Positions 26,237 through 36,257 are shown, counted from the first letter of the stretch. The stretch: DNA of 64,000 nucleotides from Ornithinibacillus halotolerans (GCF_014637405.1 NZ_BMEY01000002.1:62001-126000); one strand, 5' to 3'. Numbers and translations are program-made. Notes: generated from the letters alone by a model not told the origin.

Positions 26237-27090
26237 GCTTCCGATTGCCAATCCTTGATTTTTTCATTTCGTTTCACCATTTGTTCGTAACGTTTCTGGA
26301 AAATAGACAGTTCTTCTTCAGAGAATGGAATTCTGACAACCTCCGAGAATTCTTGTAATGTGTGGAGAACTCTTTTTTTCATGTCATTTACTGTCATAGG
26401 ATGACCTGTTAATTTCGATAAAGAACCCATTACATCCGGATTCACCGTCGGATAGTGAAAGGATGTCTGTTCGCCCTTTTTACTAATGGAATAGAAGTCA
26501 CGAATGATCGATGCCCGTTCATAGCTATCTCCAGTAATGTCTAAATAAATTTGAATAGCAGCACCTTCACGAACACGTCGTTGGGAGATTCCAGCAAACT
26601 TTTTCCCATTAATACTTAAATCATAGTCACCCGGACAATACGATTCGACAATTTCATATGCTTGAATATCGGATGTTATATCTTTAAGCATGTATTGGAT
26701 AAAACTTACCATCGCCTCATAACATTCGTGAATAGATAAGTGTTTTACACCAGGAATGACTAAGGACAGATTCAGTACTCCTTCATCTAACGCTACAGCA
26801 AGTCCACCAGAATTCCGCACGACCACATGATAGTCGTGATTCCGTAATAATTTTACTCCTTCTTCAATATAGGGAAGTCGAGAATCAGTAATACCTAATA
26901 CGATCGTTTTCGGATGTGCCCAAAGCCGCATGACAGGTGGGGATTTTTCGAGACTCACAGAAGTAGCTAACGCATCGTCTATAGCAAAAGCAGTTAATGC
27001 TGTGTTAGAAACATGATGGAATTTTTTTTCTTCTGTATGATCGATGTATCGGAAAGTCGTATGGGGTATGATTTCTTGCCAAGTTTTCAT
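26233..27090 (-). CDS. lipL: Octanoyl-[GcvH]:protein N-octanoyltransferase LipL
   Basis: 285 residues of the lipoate-protein ligase/BPL fold: RLWAHPKTIVLGITDSRLPY, VVVRNSGGLAVALDEGVLNL, the acyl-thioester Cys152 in ESYCPGDYDLSI, then GKKFAGISQRRVREGAAIQI. LipL moves octanoyl groups from GcvH to the E2 subunits of dehydrogenases by amidotransfer, using that cysteine. ATG 27090 was chosen because GGAGGAC is just upstream. The pta-lipL-ywfO neighbourhood agrees with B. subtilis ywfL. Confidence 0.9.
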   Translation of the reverse strand: MKTWQEIIPHTTFRYIDHTEEKKFHHVSNTALTAFAIDDALATSVSLEKSPPVMRLWAHPKTIVLGITDSRLPYIEEGVKLLRNHDYHVVVRNSGGLAVALDEGVLNLSLVIPGVKHLSIHECYEAMVSFIQYMLKDITSDIQAYEIVESYCPGDYDLSINGKKFAGISQRRVREGAAIQIYLDITGDSYERASIIRDFYSISKKGEQTSFHYPTVNPDVMGSLSKLTGHPMTVNDMKKRVLHTLQEFSEVVRIPFSEEELSIFQKRYEQMVKRNEKIKDWQSEA

Positions 27091-27190
27091 AATGATGTCC
27101 TCCAAAATTTAGCGAAATATGTCTTTTTATACTTCGATATCTATTATATAATGATATCAAAATCGCCGAATAGAAACGAGTTGAAACATT

Positions 27191-28492
27191 GTGGCTTACA
27201 AAGATGAACAACTACATGAGGAAAAGGTGTTTAAAGATCCAGTACATCGTTATGTCCATGTTCGTGATCGGGTTATTTGGGATCTAATCGCAACACCAGA
27301 ATTTCAACGCCTCCGTAGAATAAAACAACTAGGTACGACAAATATTACATTTCATGGAGCGGAACATAGTCGCTTCAATCACTCCTTAGGTGTATACGAA
27401 ATTGTCCGCAGAATTATCAATAATTTTCAAGGTAGAACCCATTGGAATAACGACCAGCGCCTTCTTTGTATGTGTGCAGCTTTACTACATGATTTAGGTC
27501 ATGGGCCATTTTCTCATTCATTTGAGAAAGTTTTTAAACTGGACCATGAACATTTTACCCAACAAATTATTTTAGGTGATACATTTGTTAATAAAATTCT
27601 TCAACGGGTTAGCCCAGGATTTGCCCAAGAAGTAGCTGATGTTATTGCTAAAACACATCCTAATAAACTTGTGGTTAGCTTAATCTCGAGTCAAATTGAT
27701 GCAGATCGAATGGATTACTTACAACGAGATGCCTATTTTACAGGGGTGAGCTACGGTCATTTTGATATGGAGCGGATTTTGCGTGTCATGAGACCCATTG
27801 AGGATCAAGTTGTTATTAAGTCATCTGGTATGCATGCGGTAGAAGACTATATTATGAGTCGCTACCAAATGTACTGGCAAGTGTATTTTCATCCAGTAAC
27901 GAGAAGTGCAGAAGTTATCTTAACGAAAATTCTGCATCGGGCGAAACATTTATATGAATCAGACTATGAATTTAAATTGCAGCCAACACATTTCTTATCC
28001 TTCTTTACCGGCAATGTGTCTTTAGCTGAGTATATTAAGCTGGATGAATCGATTGTTCATTACTATTTTCAAGCTTGGCAAGAAGAAGAGGATGAAATTT
28101 TAAGTGATTTATGCGAACGTTTTATGAACAGACGTTTGTTTAAATATGTAGAATTTAATCCAAATAAACAAATTAGCGAGTTATTAAGACTTATAGAACT
28201 CTTTAAGAAAGCTGGCATTGATCCGGAATATTATTTAGTAGTGGATTCTTCATCCGATTTACCGTATGATTTTTACCGTCCTGGTGAAGAAGAGGAAAGA
28301 CTTCCGATTCACTTACTCATGCCAAACGGGTATTTAAAAGAGTTATCAAGACATTCTGATATTGTAGAAGCAATCTCAGGGAAAAAGCGAACTGATCATA
28401 AATTATATTTCCCAAAAGATTTCTTATTTACTATACAAGACGAACAATTAGCAACTGAAATTACTGAAATACTTTACGGCAAGGAGATGTAG
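27191..28492 (+). CDS. ywfO: HD-domain phosphohydrolase YwfO
   Basis: 433 residues. HD signature: GAEHSRFNHSLGVYEIVRRI (His64) and CAALLHDLGHGPFSHSFEKV (His100-Asp101), then ISSQIDADRMDYLQRDAYFT. This is the SAMHD1-like dNTPase fold; B. subtilis YwfO hydrolyses (d)NTPs and related relatives act on dNTPs. The start GTG 27191 has a weak ribosome site. A TATAAT (27147-27152) lies 40 bp upstream. ywgA begins 2 bp after the stop, so the two form an operon. Confidence 0.9.
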   Translation: MAYKDEQLHEEKVFKDPVHRYVHVRDRVIWDLIATPEFQRLRRIKQLGTTNITFHGAEHSRFNHSLGVYEIVRRIINNFQGRTHWNNDQRLLCMCAALLHDLGHGPFSHSFEKVFKLDHEHFTQQIILGDTFVNKILQRVSPGFAQEVADVIAKTHPNKLVVSLISSQIDADRMDYLQRDAYFTGVSYGHFDMERILRVMRPIEDQVVIKSSGMHAVEDYIMSRYQMYWQVYFHPVTRSAEVILTKILHRAKHLYESDYEFKLQPTHFLSFFTGNVSLAEYIKLDESIVHYYFQAWQEEEDEILSDLCERFMNRRLFKYVEFNPNKQISELLRLIELFKKAGIDPEYYLVVDSSSDLPYDFYRPGEEEERLPIHLLMPNGYLKELSRHSDIVEAISGKKRTDHKLYFPKDFLFTIQDEQLATEITEILYGKEM

Positions 28493-28494
28493 TA

Positions 28495-28998
28495 ATGCTT
28501 GATAATCATGCGAAGTTAATCCAGTTTTTTTCCGATGCCAAAGAGGTAATTGGAAGAAAGAAACTGCAAAAGATGGTATATATCCTACAATCATTTGGTG
28601 TTCCATTTGAAGAAAAATACCAGTTTCACTTTTATGGTCCTTATTCCGAAGAACTTTCCTTACGTATTGAGGAACTGTGTAATTTAGGATTCCTTCATGA
28701 AGAAAAAGAAGTGAAAAGCAATTATTTTCAATATCATTATTCATTAACTGAAGATGGGACCCAATTTCTAAATCAATTTGGTGTAAACATGCCAAATTGT
28801 AAGAACGTCATCGAACTGTTACAAGAAAAAAGTTCTCGTTTTCTAGAATTAGTCTCTACGATGCTTTACTTTAAAGAATTGCCTCAAGGAGAGGTAGAAG
28901 AAAAAGTTCGTACTGTGAAGCCTAAACAAAAATATAGTGATGAGGAAATGGCTGAGGCTTGGAAGTTTATTGATGAGCTGCAAGTGAAACTACAATAA
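28495..28998 (+). CDS. ywgA: YwgA family protein
   Basis: 167 residues: IGRKKLQKMVYILQSFGVPF, YQFHFYGPYSEELSLRIEEL and a winged-helix-like FQYHYSLTEDGTQFLN. The fold resembles the antitoxin-like or DNA-binding YwgA/Panacea region, but the role is unknown. AAGGAGATG precedes ATG 28495; coupled to ywfO. Confidence 0.85.
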   Translation: MLDNHAKLIQFFSDAKEVIGRKKLQKMVYILQSFGVPFEEKYQFHFYGPYSEELSLRIEELCNLGFLHEEKEVKSNYFQYHYSLTEDGTQFLNQFGVNMPNCKNVIELLQEKSSRFLELVSTMLYFKELPQGEVEEKVRTVKPKQKYSDEEMAEAWKFIDELQVKLQ

Positions 28999-29075
28999 GG
29001 CGCTGAAAAGGTGAATTCCATTGGTTACCTATGCTACAATATGTGTTAACGAAGTAAGCTTAAGGAGGTCAACCG

Positions 29076-29576
29076 ATGAGTGAACCAAAGAAAAATCAAT
29101 TTACTATTTTAAAAGACGACCCAACAGACGGACATGGTGGTTACAATGCAGGAGTAATTAGCCTAGAAAATATGTCCTCTGTCATTGTGGATCCGAATGA
29201 AAATAAAGCATATGTTGATATGGGTGCTATGCACGCCCGAAGTGATGTAGAACGCCGTGTGAAGTTTCAACCAGATCGTTCCAAAGTTCCGAATGGATTA
29301 TTATATTGGATTGTATGGGTAGAAGTTGCCCGTAACGAAAAAGGTCCTTATTACGCAGGGGTTACGGGTTGTGAGATTCTCGTAGACCGCCCAAATAAAA
29401 TAGCTTATAAATCAATGGCCGAGCATGTGAAACATATGGAAAAAGCACTAAAAGGCCATATCATCGTAGACCATATGGATGAAAAATCACGCCATTTACT
29501 ACGTGATTTTTTAGTAGAATTTCGACCAGAATTCTGGGAGAACTCTACTGACGAATTGAAGAATGCATTAGGGTAG
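29076..29576 (+). CDS. ywhD: YwhD family protein
   Basis: 166 residues, soluble: TILKDDPTDGHGGYNAGVIS, DMGAMHARSDVERRVKFQPD and YWIVWVEVARNEKGPYYAGV are the YwhD family signatures. The function is unknown. AAGGAGGTC precedes ATG 29076. Position between ywgA and a class A PBP is conserved with B. subtilis. A 3'-end element starts 59 bp after the stop codon. Confidence 0.9.
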   Translation: MSEPKKNQFTILKDDPTDGHGGYNAGVISLENMSSVIVDPNENKAYVDMGAMHARSDVERRVKFQPDRSKVPNGLLYWIVWVEVARNEKGPYYAGVTGCEILVDRPNKIAYKSMAEHVKHMEKALKGHIIVDHMDEKSRHLLRDFLVEFRPEFWENSTDELKNALG

Positions 29577-29634
29577 ATATTTAGTTTTTGGTTATAATTT
29601 TATCATGGACAATAGACAAACAAGCACTACACTA

Positions 29635-29932
29635 GCCCCGGAAATATACGGAGACTCCTTGAAAAAGAAAAACGCTTTTTCTGCGTGCGATGTTTCGCTG
29701 TCGAAGCGTTCCTTGTCCTGTGGGAGGAAAGGCATCGGTGAGACCCCGCTGATGCACCTGCGTCTGCAAGTATCGCTATGAAGCAGGCTTCCTCGGTGCA
29801 AGGCAGCATGGAAGTAATTCCAAGTAGTAGCCTGGCTCACCAGCCGCCCACGGCGAGGTAGACACTGCGATGGTTCTTTCGAGCAGATGTCGCCCCGGTA
29901 CTGGAAGTGAAAGCGCAGTATATTTCCGGGGC
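29635..29932 (+). repeat. 3'-end element, copy 2 (298 bp)
   Basis: Ends GCCCCGGAAATATAC (29635-29649) and its exact complement (29918-29932). Relative to copy 1 the T at position 3 is C and the partner base has changed to G, keeping the pairing. It contains the shared blocks plus inserts absent from copy 1 (GAAAAACGCTTTTTC-like hairpin at about 29656-29680, GCAAGGCAGC, CAGATGTCGCCCCGG). It lies 59 bp after ywhD in the same orientation. Confidence 0.85.
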
Positions 29933-30085
29933 GGGTAATATGCGCATATAATAATTATTGCTTTTAGCTAGGATAGAGTTTTTGTCTAAATTGTGTCTGA
30001 ATGATGAAAAGTGACCTAAAATCTTGTACTTTACTTCAGAAATTTGTAAACTAATTAATACATGGGCTTACTCATGTATTACTAG

Positions 30086-30148
30086 GACAAAAAAGATGCC
30101 GACGAGCACAAGCTGGACACTTGTGTAAACGTCGGCATCTTTTTTGTC
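30086..30148. terminator. Long perfect hairpin, probably bidirectional terminator
   Basis: GACAAAAAAGATGCCGACG (30086-30104) has its exact 19-bp complement at 30130-30148, with a smaller ACAAG/CTTGT stem in the loop. A- and T-runs are within the stem arms. Confidence 0.75.
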
Positions 30149-30204
30149 TTTAAGTTTACTAAGTGGAAATGTTTGTGGGATTTTGTGAATGTGACAGAAA
30201 TGTG

Positions 30205-30670
30205 TCTGGTTAGATAGGGATTTAAGTGATGAACGGGAAATGTAGTAGGAAATGAAGTTGAATTCCTTTTCATTGCTGCAATGAGCGGGAAAAGTGACAA
30301 GGAATTAAGCTGAATTCCTCTTCATTGGGTCGATGAGCGGGAAATTGAACAATAAATCCAAACGAAATCCCCTTCATCCAAGTGATGAAAGGGAAATGCA
30401 ACAAGAAATTAAGTAAAATTCCCCTTCATTGGAGCGATGAACGGGAAATGTAACACGAAATCCAAACGAAATCCCCTTCATCCAAGCGATGAAGTGGAAA
30501 TGCAATAAGAGATTAAGCTAAATTCCCCTTCATCGAAGCAATGAACAGGAAATTGAACAATAAATCCAAACGAAATCCCCTTCATCCAGGTGATGAAAGG
30601 GAAAAGTAAAAAGTATTTAAGCTAAATTCCTCTTCACCCGGATAATGAGCGGGAATTTCAACAAGAAATC
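30205..30670. repeat. Tandem hairpin array D, exact 52-bp period
   Basis: The landmark (G/A)ATGA(A/G) before (C/A)GGGAAA begins at 30228, 30280, 30332, 30384, 30436, 30488, 30540, 30592 and 30644: nine units, each 52 bp apart with no indel. In each unit TTCCCCTTCATC pairs with GATGAA(C/A)GGGAA with a single mismatch in the middle of the stem. Linkers alternate between an ATTAAGCTAAA type and an ATCCAAACGAA type, giving a 104-bp higher-order period. Non-coding; it ends about 58 bp before the pbpG stop codon. Confidence 0.88.
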
Positions 30671-30727
30671 CAATCCCAACCCTCTTGAGCCTACCTTCCA
30701 AAGAAAAAAACAAAACCCAAAGCACCA

Positions 30728-32767
30728 CTAATCAAAAAACACTTCAAACCACCGCTGAAACATTCCCTTTTCTTTTTCCGTTTGATCTATTTCCTCCCCG
30801 TAAAAATGGTCAGAACAGTGGAAGTCGGGTTCGGTTCCTTCTTCAAAAAACATGACTGTGCTAGTAGGGCAGTGTGGTGTTGCTTGTAGTCCAGTGGTAG
30901 GATCAACTGGGACGGCAACAAGCCCTTCTGGCGCTTTGAAATGCTCTTCTGGTTCTCCTTTATGGGCACTTTCCATAAAGGCTGTCCAAATCTCTTTGGA
31001 ATACGCTCGCTCAGGCACATGTGTAATTGTTCGATTGTCGTCATATCCTGTCCATACCCCTGTGACGAGGCTCGGGCTAAAACCAATCATCCAAGTATCC
31101 GAATCGGTTGAACCTGTTTTTCCGGCATAGGTACGGGAAATTCGATCGACAATGGAACTGCCAGTAACAGACATATATCCATTTAAAGATTCATCAAACA
31201 TTCCAGTCATGAGCTGGGTTAAAATAAATGCTTTTTGAGGATCTAATGTTAACTCTTTTTTTCCATCTTCTTTTTCATAAACGGTATGTCCTTCTCGATC
31301 TACTATTTTCTCAATTGAGTGTCCATCAATATGGTAACCACCATTTGCAAGCATGCCGTAACCAGTAACCATTTCTTGTACAGATACTGTTGCTGTACCG
31401 AGTGCAAGGGATGGAACGGCAGGGAGTTTGCTCTTAATTCCAAATTTCCTTGCTGTTTCCACTAGTTTTTCAGCACCTAAATACATATTTGTTTTAACCG
31501 CATAAATATTATCGGAGACAGCTAATGCTTGTGCTAGAGTAATTGGTTCGTTAGCATAGTAGCCATTAAAGTTACTTGGTTGATAAACTTGTCCATCTTC
31601 AATTTCAAAAGTGGTCGGTTTACTCATTAGCATCGTTGTTGCTGTATAACCATTTTCTAATGCAGAATAATAAAGAAATGGTTTAAAGGATGAGCCTGGC
31701 ATCCGTTTTGCTTGAATCGCACGGTTAAATGGGCTTTCTCGATAATCCCGTCCACCAACTAATGCTCGTATGGCACCATTATTGGGTTCGATGGCGATAG
31801 CTGCAACTTGGATTTCACTGGATTGATTAATATTAGAACGAACACTTTCTTCCAGTTGTGTTTGTAATTGAGTATCTAATGTCGTGTGAATTTCATATCC
31901 GCCAGAACGGACTAATTCTTGTTCGATGTCTAATAACTTGGCAGCTTCTGCTAAAACGGTATCTTGAAAATAGGGGCCAACTGTTAATTGTATCCTCTCT
32001 TTTGGATCCGCATAGGTGAGTTGTTCTTTAGTAGCTAATTCATATTCATCATCTGTAATGACTTGTTCCTTATGCATCACGGCAAGAATCTGTTTTTGTC
32101 GGTTTGTTGCTCGTTCTTCGTCATTTAACGGTGAATAATAAGTTGGTCCTTTTGGAACTCCAGCAAGCATAGCAGCTTCTGCAATAGTTAGTTCACTCGC
32201 TTTTTTATTAAAAAAATGGTGACTGGCAGCTTCTATCCCATATGCGCCATGGCCGTAATAGACTGTATTAAGATAGCCTTCTAAAATCTCATCCTTGGAG
32301 TAATACATTTCTAGACGAATCGCATAGAAAGCTTCTTTAATTTTTCTAGCCCATGTTTTCTCATGAGATAAGTATAGATTTCGTGCATATTGTTGGGTTA
32401 ACGTACTAGCTCCTTCTTTTAAAGACATCGTTTTAATGTCTTTGAGAATAGCTCCAATAATTCGTTTGAAATCAAATCCATGATGCTCATAAAAATGTTG
32501 GTCCTCAATCATTAATGTTGCATCAATAAAATGTGGCGACATGTCTTCTAAATCAATCCAATGTCGATTCTCCACACCTTGTTCTTCCCCAATAACAGTA
32601 CCATCCTTACTATAATAAATGGTATTCTGTTCATTCAGTAGACTGGGTGGTCCTAGTAAAAAAGCTAAAAGATAAATAAAAACGATGGTTGAAACGAACA
32701 TTAAAGCGAGTCCGACTGTCGTTTTAAGTAATATTCGTTTTGTTTTTTTTGAAAAAGGTTTTATCAT
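30728..32767 (-). CDS. pbpG: Class A penicillin-binding protein (PbpG/PBP2d-like)
   Basis: 679 residues. A signal-anchor helix (about 10-38), a GT51 glycosyltransferase domain with LMIEDQHFYEHHGFD (catalytic Glu88) and GASTLTQQYARNLYLSHEKT, then a transpeptidase domain with SSFK (Ser359, Lys362), SDN (418-420) and KTG (550-552). It polymerises and cross-links peptidoglycan outside the membrane. Synteny after ywhD supports the sporulation-linked PbpG of B. subtilis. ATG 32767 has GGAGTATG upstream. Confidence 0.9.
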   Translation of the reverse strand: MIKPFSKKTKRILLKTTVGLALMFVSTIVFIYLLAFLLGPPSLLNEQNTIYYSKDGTVIGEEQGVENRHWIDLEDMSPHFIDATLMIEDQHFYEHHGFDFKRIIGAILKDIKTMSLKEGASTLTQQYARNLYLSHEKTWARKIKEAFYAIRLEMYYSKDEILEGYLNTVYYGHGAYGIEAASHHFFNKKASELTIAEAAMLAGVPKGPTYYSPLNDEERATNRQKQILAVMHKEQVITDDEYELATKEQLTYADPKERIQLTVGPYFQDTVLAEAAKLLDIEQELVRSGGYEIHTTLDTQLQTQLEESVRSNINQSSEIQVAAIAIEPNNGAIRALVGGRDYRESPFNRAIQAKRMPGSSFKPFLYYSALENGYTATTMLMSKPTTFEIEDGQVYQPSNFNGYYANEPITLAQALAVSDNIYAVKTNMYLGAEKLVETARKFGIKSKLPAVPSLALGTATVSVQEMVTGYGMLANGGYHIDGHSIEKIVDREGHTVYEKEDGKKELTLDPQKAFILTQLMTGMFDESLNGYMSVTGSSIVDRISRTYAGKTGSTDSDTWMIGFSPSLVTGVWTGYDDNRTITHVPERAYSKEIWTAFMESAHKGEPEEHFKAPEGLVAVPVDPTTGLQATPHCPTSTVMFFEEGTEPDFHCSDHFYGEEIDQTEKEKGMFQRWFEVFFD

Positions 32768-32857
32768 CGATCATACTCCAATGGAATTTTGTCGTTACTT
32801 GTCAATTACTATCATTATGGGAAAAATAACGTAGAATTAAACTTCTAAATATATATA

Positions 32858-32887
32858 TTGAAAAGGGGCTCTACTTGTCGCTATAAT
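32858..32887 (+). promoter_or_regulatory. Sigma-A promoter of ywiB-argS
   Basis: TTGAAA (32858-32863), 18 bp, TATAAT (32882-32887), 33 bp before ATG 32920. Confidence 0.7.
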
Positions 32888-32919
32888 AGTTAAATACACG
32901 AATCATTAGGAGCGACATA

Positions 32920-33348
32920 ATGGATAGTAAAATCTTGATTCAATTAGAGATGGTTATCGAGGATAATGGCTCAACCGAAACGAGTAAAAATGAGCTTCGC
33001 GGTAACTATTATTCGAAAAAAAATATGGATGTCATTGCATTTGAAGAGAAAATGGATAACAATTATACAGTAAAAAGTCTAATTACGATTAAACCGGGAA
33101 CAGTGAATATAAAACGAACTGGGCCGATATCGATGAATCAGCAATTTCGATTACAGCAAAAAACGGAAAATGTCTATACCCATCCACATGGCCATCTTCA
33201 TATGGAGACATTTACGAAAGCAATCGAGTATGCATCGTTAATCGATCATGAAGTAGGTCATTTAGAGATTACATATCATGTAAAACTGAACGGTCAAGAC
33301 GAGCGAAATCATAAATTAACGCTTCAGATGAAAAAGGAGGACAAATAA
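32920..33348 (+). CDS. ywiB: DUF1934 family beta-barrel protein YwiB
   Basis: 142 residues, beta-rich: [40 protein letters not shown] and [16 protein letters not shown] are DUF1934 (lipocalin-like) features. The function is unknown. ATTAGGAGCG precedes ATG 32920. Its TAA overlaps the ATG of argS (TAATG at 33346-33350), so the two are coupled, as in B. subtilis. Confidence 0.88.
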   Translation: MDSKILIQLEMVIEDNGSTETSKNELRGNYYSKKNMDVIAFEEKMDNNYTVKSLITIKPGTVNIKRTGPISMNQQFRLQQKTENVYTHPHGHLHMETFTKAIEYASLIDHEVGHLEITYHVKLNGQDERNHKLTLQMKKEDK

Positions 33349-35018
33349 TGAACGCCTTAGCACAAACAGAAAATAATTTAAAAGAACAAATTAGTGCAGC
33401 CGTTATTAAAGCAGAACTAGCATCAGAAAGTGAATTACCTAATATTATTTTGGAAAAACCAAAGGACAAGTCTCATGGTGATTTTGCAACGAATATTGCA
33501 ATGCAATTAGCACGTATTGCTAAAAAGGCACCGAGACAAATTGCAGAGGATATTGTAGCTAATTTAGATGCATCGAAAGCATCTGTTGAAAAAGTAGATA
33601 TTGCTGGACCTGGTTTCATTAACTTTTTTATGAAAAATGATTTCCTAACAGACTTAATTCCAACTATTTTAGAAGCTGGAGAAACTTACGGGAAAACCGA
33701 TTTTGGCAATGGGAAGAAAGTCCAAGTAGAATTTGTTTCAGTAAACCCAACAGGGAATTTACACCTTGGTCATGCTCGTGGTGCAGCCTTTGGAGATGTG
33801 TTATGTAATGTGCTTGCTGCAGCTGGATTTGAAGTAGAGCGTGAATATTACATTAATGATGCTGGAAACCAAATTGATAATCTAGCCCTTTCTGTTAATG
33901 CTCGTTATTTACAAGCATTAGGGAAAGAAGCAGAAATGCCAGAAGACGGTTATCGTGGAGCAGATATTGTAGAAATCGGGAAAGAACTAGCACAAGAACA
34001 TGGTGAAGAGTGGGCGAATAAGTCAGAAGAAGAACGCCTTGCTTTCTTTAAAGAGTATGGGTTAAAACATACACTAGGTAAAATCAAAACCGATTTAGAT
34101 GATTTCGGAGTTCACTTCGATAATTGGTTCTCTGAGCGAAGCCTTTATAAAAATGATGAAATTAAAGATGTTTTAACCAAATTAGAAGCTGGTGGCTATA
34201 TTTACGAGAAGGAAGGGGCAACATGGTTCCGTTCCACTGATTTTGGGGATGATAAAGATCGTGTGTTAGTAAAAAATGATGGAGCATTTACGTACTTAAC
34301 ACCAGATATTGCATACCACCAAAATAAACTAAACCGTGGCTTTGACAAATTAATTAACGTATGGGGAGCAGATCATCATGGGTATATCCCGAGAATGAAA
34401 GCTGCTATTCAAGCACTTGGTTATGAAGCGGATAAATTAGATGTGAAAATCATTCAAATGGTTAACCTATTTGATGGTGGCGAAAAGCTTCGTATGAGTA
34501 AGCGTACTGGGAATGCCGTATCATTACGAGAATTAATGGATGAGGTAGGAATTGACGCGGTTCGTTATTTCTTTGTTGCTCGTTCAAACGATTCACAGCT
34601 TGATTTTGATGTAGAGTTGGCTCGTTCGCAGTCTAATGATAACCCGGTATACTATGTACAATATGCTCATGCTCGTATATGTACGATGTTAAAACAAGCA
34701 GAAGCAAAAGGTATTGAGTTGAAACAAACGTTTGATCCAGGATTACTAACATCTGAAAAAGAGTTGGATCTACTGAAGAAAATGGGTGAGTTCCCACAAG
34801 TCATTGCGGATGCAGCAGAAAAAGGCGCTCCACAAAAAATTACGCAATACGTATTCGACTTAGCATCTTTACTGCATAGTTTCTACAATGCAGAAAAAGT
34901 GTTAGATACAGATAACTTAGAATTAACAAATGCAAGAATCGCATTAATGAAAGCAGTGCGAACAACACTCCAAAACGGACTAAAACTAATCGGAGTAACA
35001 GCACCAGAGAAAATGTAA
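33348..35018 (+). CDS. argS: Arginyl-tRNA synthetase
   Basis: 556 residues, class I synthetase. The N-terminal tRNA-recognition domain (1-110) is followed by [20 protein letters not shown] (HIGH motif at 139-142), [20 protein letters not shown], the KMSKS equivalent RMSKRTGN (about 383) and a C-terminal anticodon-binding helical domain. It charges tRNA-Arg with arginine. AAGGAGG precedes ATG 33348. Confidence 0.96.
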   Translation: MNALAQTENNLKEQISAAVIKAELASESELPNIILEKPKDKSHGDFATNIAMQLARIAKKAPRQIAEDIVANLDASKASVEKVDIAGPGFINFFMKNDFLTDLIPTILEAGETYGKTDFGNGKKVQVEFVSVNPTGNLHLGHARGAAFGDVLCNVLAAAGFEVEREYYINDAGNQIDNLALSVNARYLQALGKEAEMPEDGYRGADIVEIGKELAQEHGEEWANKSEEERLAFFKEYGLKHTLGKIKTDLDDFGVHFDNWFSERSLYKNDEIKDVLTKLEAGGYIYEKEGATWFRSTDFGDDKDRVLVKNDGAFTYLTPDIAYHQNKLNRGFDKLINVWGADHHGYIPRMKAAIQALGYEADKLDVKIIQMVNLFDGGEKLRMSKRTGNAVSLRELMDEVGIDAVRYFFVARSNDSQLDFDVELARSQSNDNPVYYVQYAHARICTMLKQAEAKGIELKQTFDPGLLTSEKELDLLKKMGEFPQVIADAAEKGAPQKITQYVFDLASLLHSFYNAEKVLDTDNLELTNARIALMKAVRTTLQNGLKLIGVTAPEKM

Positions 35019-35039
35019 TTTAATGGGTGTCTTTTAATG

Positions 35040-35147
35040 GGTGTCTGACACCTCCCGGATTTTGTCAATTATTGTCGATAAGCGCATTTCATTTCCGTAG
35101 CGAGTTTTTCGACAAAATGTTGCATTTTTCGGGAGGTGTCAGACACC
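35040..35147. repeat. REP-like palindromic element with GGTGTCTGACACC ends
   Basis: GGTGTCTGACACCTCCCG (35040-35057) has its exact 18-bp complement at 35130-35147, and a second inverted pair ATTTTGTC/GACAAAAT lies inside. The terminal GGTGTCTGACACC is itself palindromic, a feature known from REP elements moved by RAYT transposases; none is encoded here. A partial duplication TTTAATGGGTGTC (35020-35032 and 35034-35046) adjoins the left end. The right end overlaps the last codons of the minus-strand permease gene. Confidence 0.75.
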
Positions 35148-36257
35148 TTTTTCTTTATTCTTATCTTTCTTCTTGAATTGATTCTTAATGACCGCAATGA
35201 TAAATAGGAATGGTATATAGCCAAAGAGAACGACTAGACCACTATAATTTACAACATTACCAATAAGAAACGAAAATTTGATGTCTATTAAGAAGCTATT
35301 GATGTAAAAAAAGACAACTAAAAGACTTCCCAATACAAACGTTGGTTTTATTTGTGGAAAAGTCAATTTAATGGACCGTATTGCTGACCAGAGATATATA
35401 CAAGCTACAGGTATAACTACTAACAACCACGTGAAAATAAAAATAAATTCGAATCTCTCTAAGAATGGCAAACGAATAATTTTAATCATCATTAACGTGG
35501 GCCAAGATAATTTTTCAAGTTTTTCTTGGGTGAAAAACATAAAAGTAATGACTGTTATAATGGTATAGAGCAATGTAGTATACAATAAAGCGAAATATCC
35601 CCATTTACTTGCCTTCTTCTTATTTTTTACAAACGGTAAAAATACAAGCGCTGTTTCCATGCCAAAGTAGAGTGGAGCTGCTTCTTTTGCTGAAGTGAAA
35701 AAATCTTTCCAAACTAATTCAAACATCGGAAATAAATAAGAAGGTTCAGTGAAATTAAGTAAATACACTAAGGAAAGTAACAAGAAACTAGGAATAACAA
35801 CACCCCAGAATGCAATTGCAGTTACAATTCGAAACCCTCCAGAAATGATATAAAAAATAATAATCGTAAAAAGTAAGGAAAACTCCCAGCTTGCTATCCC
35901 ATCAAATACCCATATTTGAAGAATGTCAATATACGTATGAATTGCTGTTAAGCTAACTAATGAAAAGTAAATTGCCAAAACAATATTCAACAAACTTCCA
36001 ATATACTTCCCAAAAATATCCTTGTGAAAAGACAGGATATCCCCTGAACTAGCGCCCTTTAGTATATAAAGCATCATGAAAAAAATAATCGGCATGAGTA
36101 ATCCGAATACTAAGACAGGAATCCATGCATCATGTCCTGCCCCTTTAATAATATGAGTTTGAAAAGAGAGGACTGATACCCCTGTTTGTGCTGCATGTAC
36201 TAAGAAGAACAATAAATAGGGTGATACCATGTTCTTCGCGTTGATATTAGCATTCAT
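35139..36257 (-). CDS. gerKB: Spore germination permease, GerAB/GerKB type
   Basis: 372 residues with ten membrane helices of the endospore germination permease family (amino acid permease fold): SPYLLFFLVHAAQTGVSVLS, FGLLMPIIFFMMLYIL and LYFGMETALVFLPFVKNKKK. It forms the membrane B subunit of a germinant receptor with GerKA and GerKC encoded upstream. Third gene of the operon (A-C-B order), 17 bp after GerKC. Its last codons (Gly-Val-stop) are provided by the REP-like element. The symbol is by family; the germinant is unknown. Confidence 0.88.
   Translation of the reverse strand: MNANINAKNMVSPYLLFFLVHAAQTGVSVLSFQTHIIKGAGHDAWIPVLVFGLLMPIIFFMMLYILKGASSGDILSFHKDIFGKYIGSLLNIVLAIYFSLVSLTAIHTYIDILQIWVFDGIASWEFSLLFTIIIFYIISGGFRIVTAIAFWGVVIPSFLLLSLVYLLNFTEPSYLFPMFELVWKDFFTSAKEAAPLYFGMETALVFLPFVKNKKKASKWGYFALLYTTLLYTIITVITFMFFTQEKLEKLSWPTLMMIKIIRLPFLERFEFIFIFTWLLVVIPVACIYLWSAIRSIKLTFPQIKPTFVLGSLLVVFFYINSFLIDIKFSFLIGNVVNYSGLVVLFGYIPFLFIIAVIKNQFKKKDKNKEKGV

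Noticed and set aside
28129-28143. Further copies of the AAACAAACGTTTGTTT palindrome (here and near 34724)
   Set aside because: Both are partial matches inside the coding sequences of ywfO and argS and are explained by codons.
29592-29840. Minus-strand frames in the 3'-end elements (also 41241-41564 and 59606-59887)
   Set aside because: Similar short peptides appear only because the element copies are alike. Frames are not kept in the shortest copy and there is no ribosome site.
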